Below, in pieces: positions 34,580 to 45,972 of a stretch of DNA of 64,000 nt. The stretch spans positions 51,501,632 to 51,565,631 of the forward strand of contig OX359246.1 of assembly GCA_947179485.1 (NCBI GenBank), written 5' to 3'. The stretch is from Allacma fusca. Lineage: Eukaryota; Arthropoda; Collembola; Symphypleona; Sminthuridae. Every line of letters begins with the position of its first letter. The stretch's first letter is position 1. A program made the position numbers and the translations under genes. Below the pieces are notes generated by a model. It was not told where the DNA came from. It did no database searches and saw only the letters and a program-made list of their open reading frames with translations.

Positions 34580-37500
34580 TGCTCTGTTCAATTTCTCAGG
34601 TGTTTGCAGAACTCGTCCCTATCTCCTCAAAATATGTAAATACACTGTGGCAGTTTTCCAAATTCGACTCCCGAATTTGAAATAATTCGACAAACTAAAA
34701 AATGCGATGAAAGCGACGCGACGTTGCTCTGGTTACATTTTAGGTGTTTGCTGAACTCTTTCGAATCTCCTTATACTTTGAGAGTACACTCGGTCAGTAT
34801 GCCAAACCCAAATTGTCGAATTTGAGATGAATCGATAAACTCAAAGTAGTGATAAAAAAGATTTCGTAGCTTCGGTCACTTTTTCAGGTGTTAGAGGAAC
34901 TCGTCTGAATCTCCGCAAACTATGTAAATACACTCAGGCAGTTTTCCAAAACTCGACTCCCGAATTTGAAATGATTTGACAAACTAAAAAATGCGATGAA
35001 AGAGATTTGACTCTGTTTTGGTGACGTTTATGTGTTTGCTGAACTCTTTCGAATCTCCTTATACTTTGAGAGTACACTCGGTCAGTATGTCAAAGCTAAA
35101 TTCTCCAATTTGCGATGAATCGAAAAACCAAAGTAGCGATAAAAATGATATCGTTGCTGTCGTCATTTTTACGGGTTTCTGCTGAACTCGTCCGGGTCTC
35201 CGCAATTTCTGGTAATATACTCAGACAGTCTGCCAACGTTCAATTCTCAAATTTGAAATAACTCGACAGTCATAAATGCGAAGAAAATGACGTATCGATG
35301 CTCTGGTCACTTTTTCAGGTGTTTGCTGAATTTGTCCGAATCTGCTCAAACTTTGGGCATACACACTGGCAGTCTTCCAAACCCCGACTCTCGAATTTGA
35401 AATGAATCGACAAACTAAAAAATGCGATGATAGTGATGTGACGTTGCTCTGGTTATATTTTATGTGTTTGCTGAACTCTTTCGAATCTCGTCATACTTTG
35501 AGAATAGTTTCGGTCAGTATGCCAAACCCAAATTGCCGAATTTGAGATGAATCGACAATCTAAAAGTAGCCATAAAAAAGATTTCGTGTCTATGGTCACT
35601 TTTTCAGGTGTTTGCTAAACTCGTCTGAATCTCCGCAAACTCTGGAAATACACTCAGGCAGTCTGCCAACGCACAATTCTCGAATTTGAAATAAATCGAC
35701 AGTCAAAAATGCGATAAAAATGACGTGTCGTTGCTCTGGTCATGTGTTCAGGTGTTTGCTGAACTCGTCTGAATCTTCATATACTTTGAGAGTACACCCG
35801 GTCAGTCTGCCAAAGATAAATTCTCGAATTTGAGATGAATCGAAAAACTAAAATTAGCGATAAAAATGATATATCGTTGCTCTGGTCACTTTTTTAGGTA
35901 TTTGCTGAACTAGTCCGAATCTCCTTAAAGTTTGGGAATACAATCTGGCAGTCAGCCAAAGCTCGATTCTCGAATTTGAAATGATTTGACAATCTAACAA
36001 ATGCGATAAAAATGACGTGTCGTTGCTGTGGTCACATTTCAGGTGTTTGCGGAACTCGTCGGAGTCACTTTAAACTTTTGGAATACACTCAGTTAGTCTA
36101 AAAAAGTATAATTATCGAACTTAAAAAACTAAATATGCGAGAATAATGTGTCGCTGTTGTCACCTTTTCAGGTGTTTGCTGAACTTGTCCGAATCTCGTC
36201 AAACTTTGGGAATACATTCGCGCACTCTGCCAAAGTTCGATTCTCGAATTTGAAATGAATCCACAAACTCAAAAATGCGATGAAAATGAGGTTTCGTTGC
36301 TCTGGTCACATTTCAGGTGTTTGCTGAACTCGTCTGAATCTTCTTATACTTTGAAAGTACATTTGGTCAGTCTGCCAAAGCTAAATTCTCGAATTTGAGA
36401 TGAATCGAAAAACTAAAATTAGCGATAAAAATGATATATCGTTGCTCTGGTCAATTTTTTAGGTGTTTGCTGAACTCGTCCGAGTCTCTTTAAACTTTCG
36501 GAATACACGGTTAGTCTGAAAAGCTTAATTCTCGAATTTGAAAAACTAAAAAATGCGATGATAATGTGTCGCTCTGTTCAATTTTTCAGGTGTTTGCAGA
36601 ACTCGTCCGTATCTCCTCAAACTATGTAAATACACTCTGGCAGCTTTCCAAATTCGACTCCCGAATTTGAAATAATTCGACAAACTAAAAAATGCGATGA
36701 AAGCGACGCGACGTTGCTCTGGTTACATTTAAGGTGTTTGCTGAACTCTTTCGAATCTCCTTATACTTTGAGAATACACTCGGTCAGTATGCCAAACCCA
36801 AATTGTCGAATTTGAGATGAATCGATAAACTCAAAGTAGTGATAAAAAAGATTTCGTAGCTTCGGTCACTTTTTCAGGTGTTAGAGGAACTCGTCTGAAT
36901 CTCCGCAAACTATGTAAATACACTCAGGCAGTTTTCCAAAACTCGACTCCCGAATTTGAAATGATTTGACAAACTAAAAAATGCGATGAAAGAGATTTGA
37001 CTCTGTTTTGGTGACGTTTATGTGTTTGCTGAACTCTTTCGAATCTCCTTATACTTTGAGAGTACACTCGGTCAGTATGTCAAAGCTAAATTCTCCAATT
37101 TGCGATGAATCGAAAAACCAAAGTAGCGATAAAAATGATATCGTTGCTGTCGTCATTTTTACGGGTTTCTGCTGAACTCGTCCGGGTCTCCGCAATTTCT
37201 GGTAATATACTCAGACAGTCTGCCAACGTTCAATTCTCAAATTTGAAATAACTCGACAGTCATAAATGCGAAGAAAATGACGTATCGATGCTCTGGTCAC
37301 TTTTTCAGGTGTTTGCTGAATTTGTCCGAATCTGCTCAAACTTTGGGCATACACACTGGCAGTCTTCCAAACCCCGACTCTCGAATTTGAAATGAATCGA
37401 CAAACTAAAAAATGCGATGATAGTGATGTGACGTTGCTCTGGTTATATTTTATGTGTTTGCTGAACTCTTTCGAATCTCGTCATACTTTGAGAATAGTTT

Positions 37501-38569
37501 CGGTCAGTATGCCAAACCCAAATTGCCGAATTTGAGATGAATCGACAATCTAAAAGTAGCCATAAAAAAGATTTCGTGTCTATGGTCACTTTTTCAGGTG
37601 TTTGCTAAACTCGTCTGAATCTCCGCAAACTCTGGAAATACACTCAGGCAGTCTGCCAACGCACAATTCTCGAATTTGAAATAAATCGACAGTCAAAAAT
37701 GCGATAAAAATGACGTGTCGTTGCTCTGGTCATGTGTTCAGGTGTTTGCTGAACTCGTCTGAATCTTCATATACTTTGAGAGTACACCCGGTCAGTCTGC
37801 CAAAGATAAATTCTCGAATTTGAGATGAATCGAAAAACTAAAATTAGCGATAAAAATGATATATCGTTGCTCTGGTCACTTTTTTAGGTATTTGCTGAAC
37901 TAGTCCGAATCTCCTTAAAGTTTGGGAATACAATCTGGCAGTCAGCCAAAGCTCGATTCTCGAATTTGAAATGATTTGACAATCTAACAAATGCGATAAA
38001 AATGACGTGTCGTTGCTGTGGTCACATTTCAGGTGTTTGCGGAACTCGTCGGAGTCACTTTAAACTTTTGGAATACACTCAGTTAGTCTAAAAAAGTATA
38101 ATTATCGAACTTAAAAAACTAAATATGCGAGAATAATGTGTCGCTGTTGTCACCTTTTCAGGTGTTTGCTGAACTTGTCCGAATCTCGTCAAACTTTGGG
38201 AATACATTCGCGCACTCTGCCAAAGTTCGATTCTCGAATTTGAAATGAATCCACAAACTCAAAAATGCGATGAAAATGAGGTTTCGTTGCTCTGGTCACA
38301 TTTCAGGTGTTTGCTGAACTCGTCTGAATCTTCTTATACTTTGAAAGTACATTTGGTCAGTCTGCCAAAGCTAAATTCTCGAATTTGAGATGAATCGAAA
38401 AACTAAAATTAGCGATAAAAATGATATATCGTTGCTCTGGTCAATTTTTTAGGTGTTTGCTGAACTCGTCCGAGTCTCTTTAAACTTTCGGAATACACGG
38501 TTAGTCTGAAAAGCTTAATTCTCGAATTTGAAAAACTAAAAAATGCGATGATAATGTGTCGCTCTGGTC
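34580..38569. repeat. Satellite array with 1990-bp higher-order repeat, two copies
   Basis: Positions 34861, 35221 and 34791 recur at 36851, 37211 and 36781, always 1990 bases on. This is about 14 monomers per unit. The copies look almost identical over most of their length. The match ends near 38565, where TTCAATTTTT is replaced by GTCACTTTTT. Confidence 0.92.
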
Positions 38570-38946
38570 ACTTTTTCAGGTGTTCGCTGAACTCGTCCGA
38601 ATCTCTTTAAAGTTTGGGAATACATTCTGGCAGTCTGGGAAAGCTCGATTCTTGAGTTTGAAATGATTTGACAATCTAAAAAATGCGATGAAAGTGACGT
38701 GTTGTGGCTCTTGCCACATTTCAGGTGTTTGCTGAACTCGCCGGAGTCTCTTTAAACTTTCGGAATACACGGTTAGTCTGAAAAAGCTTAATTCTCGAAT
38801 TTGAAAAACTAAAAAATGCGATGATAATGTGTCGCTCTGGTCACGTTTTCAGGTGTTTGCTGAAGTCCGAATCTCGTCAGTTTTTGGGAATACGCTCTGG
38901 CAGTCTGCGAAAGCTCGATTCTTGAGTTTGAAATGATTTGACAATC
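38570..38946. repeat. Last satellite monomers before the Copia block
   Basis: Two to three monomers, ending in GAAATGATTTGACAATCT, where the sequence switches abruptly to GC-richer Copia coding sequence. Confidence 0.85.
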
Positions 38947-40266
38947 TACGACGGCCGGGCATTTCGATTCAATGCAGGAAGCACATCCAGAGCACCAGCA
39001 GATGGACAAGGAAGGAGGGGGAACTCCAAGGATACAACCGTGGTTAGAGCCTTCACAGGAAGATCCGATGACTCATCAGCTGGTGACTGGATCAGTGATT
39101 TAGGTGCTAAAAACCACGTTTATGTGAACAAGGACTGGTTTTCATCCTACACGCCTTTCCCCGAGGACGAGACAAGGAAAATCTTTATTGCTGACAATGC
39201 GAGCATCTAAGCCATATGACAAGGCGTTGTAACTCGGAAGGAAATTAGAATTTAAGACGTGTTTTACATCCCTGGAGCGGCTAAGCTGTTCTCGGAAGGA
39301 CTCGTGGCCCGCAAGTCTGGTTTCAACATCCTGAGATCAGCGGAGAAAGCTGTGTACTACCGGAAGGACAAGCTTCCAGGACCAGTTGCGTATATCAAAA
39401 ACAACGTCTACGTGATGAAGTTCCGGCCCATCTACATGGAAATCCGCGCCAATGTGATCAAGTTTCTTCCCAAGGACCAAACGGCAAAACTTGGGCACTA
39501 CAGGATGACTCACATCAACCCACGCTATGTCAAGGAGACGGCACGCAAAAGAGCGGTCAAGGGATTGGACTCCGGGGACGTGAGAGGGGACTTTCAATGT
39601 GAAGACTGCACAATGGGGAAACAGGCTAGAAAACCATTTCAAAGGGTCACGACTGTGGACAACTGCAAACCAGCAGAGAAGCTCTACGCTGATTTAGTGG
39701 GGGAAATGCCGGTTCCATCACTTGGAGGGGCAAACTGCTACCTCCTGATAAAGGATCATGCAACGGTATTCCGGTTCGCATACTTCCTCAACACGAAGAA
39801 CGAGACCACGGCATATGTCAAGGACTGCGTGGTCTACCTGGAAAACGAGACAGAAACTACAGTAAAGAAGTTCATGACTGACAACGGTACGGAATTTGTA
39901 AACAAAAATTTGAAACCTTTTTTCCGGGAGAACGGCATTCTACATGAGACGTCGGCTTCATATTGCCCCGAGAGCAACGGGAAAATCGAGAGGGAGAATA
40001 GGACCATCAAGGACTGCGCCAGGACGATCCTCATCGAAGCTGACCTCCAGCAATTCATATGGGCTGAAGCAGTGTTGACTACAGTTTATGTGCACAACCG
40101 TGTACTCGATAAGCTAAGTCCGGACATCACTGCCTACGAAGCCATCTTCAAAAAGAAACCGTCCGTTGGCCATTTACGCGTGTTTGGATGCACGGCGTAT
40201 GCACACATCCCGGATCCAAAGACTTCTCCAAGGCTTTTGACACCAAAAGCACGAAAATGGTGCTAG
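38947..40266 (+). pseudogene. Copia Gag end, protease remnant and integrase
   Basis: One frame holds all three parts, broken by stops at 39208 and in the short stretch to 39259. The protease motif reads SDLGAKNHV, where Copia proteases have D-S-G-A, so the catalytic D-S/T-G triplet is altered. The next part contains the GAG-pre-integrase zinc region (CEDCTMGKQ) and the integrase core, with TDNGTEF and ESNGKIERE supplying the second Asp and the Glu. The frame ends at 40266, and the normal continuation (TKSTKMVLVGY) is in another frame, so there is an indel near 40230. The enzyme would insert element cDNA into the genome. This copy cannot make a full protein. Confidence 0.9.
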
Positions 40267-40904
40267 TTGGATACTGTGGAGAGAACAAGTACCGGCTCTA
40301 TAACGAAGCAACGAACGAGATCCACGAATCCAGAAACGTCACCTTTTGCGAAGAAAAGGAGGAATACGTCGAACTAAAGAGGCCGGTTGCAGAGAACAAG
40401 CCAGCAGTTCGTAGCCCGAAAAGGAAGATCATCCCTCAGCCCGTATACTCTTCATCAAGCGATGACAGCGATGGACTTGACGATGATGATAGCAACTCGT
40501 TCCATGATGCGAATGGCGCAAATAATGCTGACGACGCCCCACTATTCTCGGATGCAGAAACTACGGAATCATCAGGATCTTCTTCATCACCGCCAACTCC
40601 AGCAAGGTCGGACCCAGGCCCTACTACATCAACCCCAGGGACATCCAGGACTCGTCGCGTGATTGTCCATACGCCGGATGGAGACTTTGTGGCTGATGTT
40701 CCAGAAGGACAAGATGCGGAGCTAACCATCCCACGTCAGAAGAAGTACACAGGATGGTTCAAGCCAACTTTAACTAAATCCAGGCTGAGGTCGGGGGCCA
40801 AGGAACCTGCGGCACCACCTCACCCCAAGACGTTGTTTGCATCACGGATAGTGGATGAGCCAACAACCTACAAGCAAGCCTTGGCGTCTCCAAACAAATT
40901 GTAA
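40188..40904 (+). pseudogene. Copia integrase tail and Ser/Asp-rich linker
   Basis: Continues the Copia polyprotein after the frame change near 40230: TKSTKMVLVGY and the ESRNVTFCEE motif mark the integrase C-terminus. A low-complexity linker rich in Ser, Asp and Pro follows, then the approach to RT (TYKQALASP). It ends in a stop at 40902-40904, and the RT frame follows in the same register. Copy 3 near 53390-53640 has the same region in more damaged form. Confidence 0.85.
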
Positions 40905-41470
40905 TGGATTCAGGCCATGGCAGAGGAGGTTACCAGTGAGGAAGCCAACCAGTCGTGGGAAGTTGTGCCAAAACCACCCCGAGTAAAGCTGTTGGACACT
41001 AAGCGGGTCTTCAAAGTCAAGACCAACAGCGATGGATCAGTTCAACGCTACAAAGCCGGGCTAGTCATCCGTGGATACAGGCAGGAAGAAGGAGTGGACT
41101 ACTTTGAGACGTTCGCTTCCGAGGCTCGCAATGAGTCAATCCGGCTCTTTCTGAACATAGCTGCATCCCAGAAGTTCCACATGGAGCAGTTCGAAGTCAA
41201 AACGGCATTTCTGCATGGAAACCTGGATGAGGAAATTTACGTCAAAATCCCCCACGGATACGAAGTTACTGGCGATGATATGGTCCTCCGACTTAAGAAG
41301 AGCTTCTACGGTCTGAAGCAGTAACCCCGATGCTGGAACAAGAAACTTACAGACTGCCTAGCTACCCTTGGACTTAAGGCTGCGCAACACGAGCCAAGCG
41401 TGTTTTTCAAAAGGATACACACCCAACTCGTAATTCTGGCGATTTATGCGGCTCATCATGTCTTCCAGTA
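40905..41470 (+). pseudogene. Copia reverse transcriptase, inactivated
   Basis: Encodes the fingers and palm of a Copia RT: WEVVPKPP, TKRVFKVKTNSDGSVQRYKA, YFETFA and the block around VKTAFLHG. The first catalytic Asp of the usual DVKTAF block is Glu here. The KSFYGLKQ block is followed by a stop at 41322-41324, but the expected sequence (PRCWNK) continues in frame after it. The YVDD box is replaced by YAAHH (near 41450), then a further stop. With both catalytic positions changed this RT is dead. Confidence 0.9.
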
Positions 41471-41743
41471 ATTCAGCGCTCTAGACTATACTAATCACCC
41501 GTGGATCTCCAACAAGCTACGTAGGATTGGAAATCGATCAGGACGCAGCAGGCAGCATCACCATCACCCAAATGCGCAGAAGATTCTGCAGAAATTCCAT
41601 ATGGACGATTCCCGTGCTGGCAGCGTTCCTTTGCAGCCGTATACGGACTTGGTGCCTCAAAGGGAATCAACGAGGATCTCCCCTGCAGGCAATTACTTGG
41701 TTTTTTTATCTTTTTAGCCAAGTGTTCGCGCCCGGATATTTAT

Positions 41744-42290
41744 TTTGTGCAGCATTACCTGAAAGGAAAAACGGACATAGGCATCACGTACAACACCGGG
41801 GGCAACATGAGACTCGTTGGGTACACGGACTCGGATTACGCTGGAGACAAGTTCAGCAGAAAATCTACCACAGGAACATCAATCTTCCTTAACGACGGGA
41901 TCATGTCCTGGACCAGCCAGAAGCAACCCTGTTTGGCTCTTTCATCAACGGAGGTAGAATATATCGCTTTGGCATCTGGAGCAAGTGAAGCTGTTTTGCT
42001 GAGATCCCTGATGCAAGAATTGGACTTCCCACAGAGCGAGCGTACACAGATACTGGTGGACAACCAGACTGCCATCCGACTGGTTAAAAATCCCGAGATG
42101 CACTCCAGGACAAAGCACATCGACGTCCGGTACCACTACATCCGTGAACTTGTAGAGGACGAACAAATCAGCGTGGACTACATCCCAACAACGGAGCAGC
42201 TGGCTGATGTATTAACGAAGCCTCTGATGAAGGGAAAGCTGGACGAGAACCGTTCTGGACTTGGACTCACGCAGTTCAGCCCCACCAGCA
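41744..42290 (+). pseudogene. Copia RNase H domain
   Basis: Clear Copia RNase H, the best preserved part of copy 1. It carries YTDSDYAGD, STTGTSIFLNDG, SWTSQKQ, SSTEVEYIALA, LVDNQTAIRL and RTKHIDVRYHYIRE, which supply the acidic catalytic residues, then TTEQLADVLTKPL, where Copia polyproteins normally end. The same frame runs on to 42472, but beyond about 42290 it is overprinted by the envelope-like frame and is unlikely to be meaningful. The link to RT upstream (41470-41744) is scrambled. Confidence 0.88.
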
Positions 42291-43390
42291 AAAAAACAGG
42301 GAAAGGGCCCGTTCTCCATTCTTCTAGCCGTGGCAATCCTGTCGGTGCTAACCGTCTGTACTGCAACCCCGGATCACCACACGCCGCCCGTAAAATGGAG
42401 GAAGAGCGACACTCCTATCACCACAGGGCATCACCAAATAAGCTTACAAGTGGATTTCGTCAACCCCTGTGACATCATAAGCAACTCATCAATTTACCAC
42501 GATCTGACGAAAGAAGCCAGATTACACTGTTTACAAGATTACGACAGCATATTTGTCAAAGAGCTAAAGATGATGTGCCCGCAGAACAGGTGGACCCAAC
42601 TTGCAAGTCGGCAGAAGCGATTCGTGGACCTGTTAATCCTTGTCATTGTTATTGCAGTAGTTGCTAGCGTCTCACTTGGTGTTGGAGGAACGGCAACCGC
42701 AGCAGTCAACTCTGCCAAACTGAGCACCCTGGAAAATCGGGAAATTCTGGTTGGGGACATGCTGAACGACTTGGAACGACAAATCAAGCGGAACCACGAG
42801 GATATTCGAAACTTGACAATGAAGTTCAACCGTACCATGGGGAACCTCAGCATCCTTCAAGCGGACCACGATGAGCTGAAGGGAAAGTCGATTGGGACAA
42901 ACTTCGCCATTTCGTATTTTATCAGCCGGTTTATGATTGGAAAAGCTGTAATCCAGGAGGCCAACCGGGAATGGAAGCAAGGACAAGTCAGCGGGGCATT
43001 CATAGACTATTTCAACCTGACGTTACCTTGCGGGGATCTTTACCCGATTCACCTTGCCAAACCACAAAGATGTGGAATCTCCGAGGACGGTACCAAACTG
43101 TACATGTAGTCCTCCTCACCCGTTATCAGCCAGGACCTTACACTTGTTGAAGCGGACCCTTTTGACCTGATGGAAAGAAAAGGAAAAGGGACGTGCCTCA
43201 TCACGTATACTGGACCCAGGAACGCGATCCTATCGGAGGTGAACCAATGCGTGTACTCGGTTAACGTGAAGCATCCGATCAAGCACGGTCTCATCCTGGC
43301 CCTTCCAGAGAATGCATGCCTAGGACCAAGAGCTCTAACGAGACAAAGTACTTCAGCATCTATCATTGCGAGAAGCGCCAACCGTTGGAT
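42261..43390 (+). pseudogene. Envelope-like glycoprotein frame behind Copia pol
   Basis: An open frame of 282 codons to a TAG at 43107-43109, continuing in the same frame to about 43320 and then in another frame to about 43390. It looks like an F-type class I fusion protein. A hydrophobic signal-like segment lies at residues 18-33, followed by a short N-terminal part with cysteines at 70, 90 and 106. A furin-type site RQKR lies at 117-120, then about 28 hydrophobic residues (121-148) like a fusion peptide. A heptad-like helix spans about 151-208, with N-glycosylation sites at 75, 184, 190, 195 and 252. A Cys-containing region follows the stop. No ATG opens the frame, so a spliced start is possible. 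The membrane anchor is not visible because the copy is cut at the junction with copy 2. The identification is by architecture. I cannot name the closest family. Confidence 0.7.
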
Positions 43391-44150
43391 GAGCTCAACT
43401 TACGTAAAGAAGATGCTGGAAAAATTCTACATGGACGATTCTCGCCCTTGCAGCCCTATACGGACTTGGTTCCTCCAAAGGAAATCAACGAGGATCTCCC
43501 AGGCAATTAATCGGATCTCTTATCTTTTTAGCCAAGTGTTCGCGCCCAGATATTTCCTTTGCGGTATCCACATTGGCCCAATTTATGAGCGGATACGACG
43601 AAACTGACTGGAAAGCTTCCAAAAACGTGCTGCGCTACCTTAAAGGAACCATCGACATGGGCATCACGTACAACACCGGGGGCAACATCAGACTCGTTGG
43701 GTACACGGACTCGGACTACGCCGGAGACAAGCTGAGTCGGACATCTACCACAGGGACAGCAATCTTTCTCAACGACGGGATCGTGTCCTGGACAAGCCAA
43801 AAGCAGCCTTGTGTAGCTTTGTCTTAAACGGAAGCTGAATACATCGCTATGGCATCTGGAGCAAGGGAACCAGTCTGGCTGAGGTCTCTGTTGGATGAAT
43901 TGGACTTCCCTCAGGACGAACCCGCAAAAGGTCTGGTGGACAACCAGAGTGCCATCCGGTTGGTGAAGAATCCCGAGATGCACTCCAGGACGAAGCACAT
44001 GGATGTGCGTTACCACTACATTCGTGAACTTGTAGAGGAATACCAAATCAGCGTGGACTAAATCACAACAACGGAGCAGCTTGCTGATGGCTTAACGAAG
44101 CCTCTGATGAAGGGAAAGCTGGAGGAGAATCGTTCTGGACTTGGACTCAC
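43391..44150 (+). pseudogene. Copia RT C-terminus and RNase H, copy 2
   Basis: The RT tail (LEKFYMDDS) is followed, after a frame change, by the thumb/connection region and RNase H: SGYDETDWKASKNVLRYLKG, YTDSDYAGDKLS, SWTSQKQPCVALS, LVDNQSAIRLVKNPEM and RTKHMDVRYHYIRE. A TAA at 43825-43827 interrupts the SSTEAEY block. A further stop follows QISVD near 44060. The RNase H acidic residues are otherwise present. Confidence 0.88.
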
Positions 44151-44159
44151 TCAAGGCAC

Positions 44160-44776
44160 CCCAACCAGCAATAGGACGCAGGGATAGGGCCCACTCTCCC
44201 CTTATAGCTGGCTTATAGCAATACTTTCGGTGCTAAATGTATGCACCGCAACCCGGGATCACCATACGCCGCCCGTAATGTGGAGAAAAAGTGATACCCA
44301 GATCACTACAGGACATCATCAAATCAGCCTGCAAGTGGATTTTGTCAACCCCTGTGACATTATAGGCAATGCATCATTCCACCACGTTCTGACGAAAGAG
44401 GCCCGACTGCGATGCCTACAAGCCTACGACAATCTTTGTTAAGGAGTTGAAAATGATGTGCCCCCCGAACCGATGGATTCGACAGAAGCGCTTCATCGAC
44501 CTTTTAATCCTTGTCGATGTTATTGCAGTAGTTGCTAGTGTCTGGCTTGGAGTTGGAGGAACGGCAACAACTGCTGTCAATTCTGCCACTCAACACTTTC
44601 GAGAACCGCGAAATTCTGGTGGGTGACATGCTGAACGACTTGGAACACTAAATCAAGAGGAACCACGAGGATATTCGAAACTTGACAATTAAGTTCAACC
44701 GTGCCATGGGGAACCTCAGCATCCTTCCAGCGGACCACGATGAGCCCATTGTCTATTAGGACAAACTTCGCCATTC
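44160..44776 (+). pseudogene. Envelope-like region, copy 2
   Basis: Matches the envelope-like frame of copy 1 from the signal-like segment to the coiled-coil region. Examples are ISLQVDFVNPCDII (44320-44360) and the DNA corresponding to the hydrophobic and helical segments at 44490-44740. It has several stops and frameshifts, and the furin-like site survives only in part (RQKRF near 44475). Its value is comparative: a second copy in the same place behind RNase H shows that the envelope-like region belongs to this Copia lineage. Confidence 0.72.
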
Positions 44777-45972
44777 CAGGAGTACAAGTTAGCTTTTTGA
44801 CCTAGTTCAAGAACCTTTGCAAGTGATGTTCTGGATTTTGAGATCCTATCATTAAGGGCCGTACAAAATACACCGGAACAGGAGAATACAATACCTAGGT
44901 AAGTATAGGTTTTTACAATTTCAACGGAATTATTATTACGAAACCAACGACGTGAACTACACAGTTTACCTCCCTTCCTAAACACGATAATTTTTGTTTT
45001 GCTTAAATTTATAACGAGATTTGGTTATAGTTTTAATAACAGCTATTCCTCTGTAGTTTGCTGGTAGGTCTCTCTCCACCTTTTTGAAAAGCATCACGAC
45101 TTCTATTTCTGACCATACATGTGGGGAAGTGCCTGTCGCGAGTGCTGAGTTGAATATTCTGAGTAAGCATATGAGTATATTATCAGGAAGCTGCTTTAAC
45201 ATTATACTGGGAATACAGTCAGGACCCGGTGATTTGTTAGTAGATAAGAACACAATGCACGATTTTAATTCGTCTATAGAAAAGGGCCTATCCATATCGG
45301 GATTATTGTTAAAAAACACCTCAGATATTTCAGCAACTGATATTATTGGCATCACATTCTCATAAAATAACTCCCACTGAGAAATTTTTATACAGTTTAC
45401 ATTGCCACTAGATGTTCTATACATACGTATTGTTCCCCAGAACTCCGTACTTCTCTTACAATTAGCTAATAACTCCTGAACTAGTTTAAAACTATATCCT
45501 GTTTTTTCCTCTTGACAAGGTTTTTATATTCATGCTTACGACAAACGTTTATGTCACGACTGCGATCGCTTTTAAACTTACGGTAATACAAGTAAATAGA
45601 GTCCACTCTGTTCACTGCTACTTTATACTCACTATCAAACCAAGACTTATTATTAATTTGGGAAGAGATAATAGGTACTTCCTTAACAACATTTGAGATT
45701 TGGGCACTATATTGAATCGCGTGCATTAGATCATCGTAACTTTCAATATTAGTGACATCTATTTGTTTTAATAAATTAACAAAGGATTTGAAGTTGTCGC
45801 CTTTATACTCATATTTTGCTTTCATAGCTTTACAATTCTGGGATTCTTTAGATAAGGATAACGAGATTTTACAAGGTAGATAGTCGCTAAGAGTAATGTC
45901 AATAACAATGAAATCCGTAATACGGTTGACAAACAATGTATTAGCAAGACATAGGTCTACTGTACTTTGACC

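Larger units (their letters stand above)
38947..43390 (+). mobile_element. Copia retrotransposon copy 1, truncated and decayed, with envelope-like frame
   Basis: Contains, in order, the end of Gag, a protease remnant, integrase, reverse transcriptase, RNase H and an envelope-like frame. The order integrase before RT marks it as Ty1/copia. No LTR is visible at either end. The left end joins satellite and the right end runs into a second Copia copy. Stops and frameshifts separate every domain. Confidence 0.88.
43391..44776 (+). mobile_element. Copia retrotransposon copy 2, 3' fragment with envelope-like region
   Basis: Starts abruptly in RT (YVKKMLEKFYMDDS) and runs through RNase H into a second, more damaged envelope-like region. 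It parallels 41580-42900 of copy 1. It is a separate degraded copy joined head-to-tail to copy 1 without an LTR between them, and is cut at its 3' end by LINE sequence near 44777. Confidence 0.85.

Noticed and set aside
1-38946. Regular short repeats as a possible CRISPR array
   Set aside because: The whole 127-146 bp monomer is repeated with no unique spacers, and the context is eukaryotic.
1-38946. Splice-acceptor-like TTTTTCAGGTG in nearly every monomer
   Set aside because: It is part of the monomer consensus and no exon-like sequence follows. A chance likeness.
41527-41892. A 121-codon frame between Copia RT and RNase H
   Set aside because: It is an out-of-frame reading of the scrambled RT thumb region.
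45084-45365. Plus-strand 93-codon frame
   Set aside because: It is the antisense of the LINE RT block KSPGPDCIPS.
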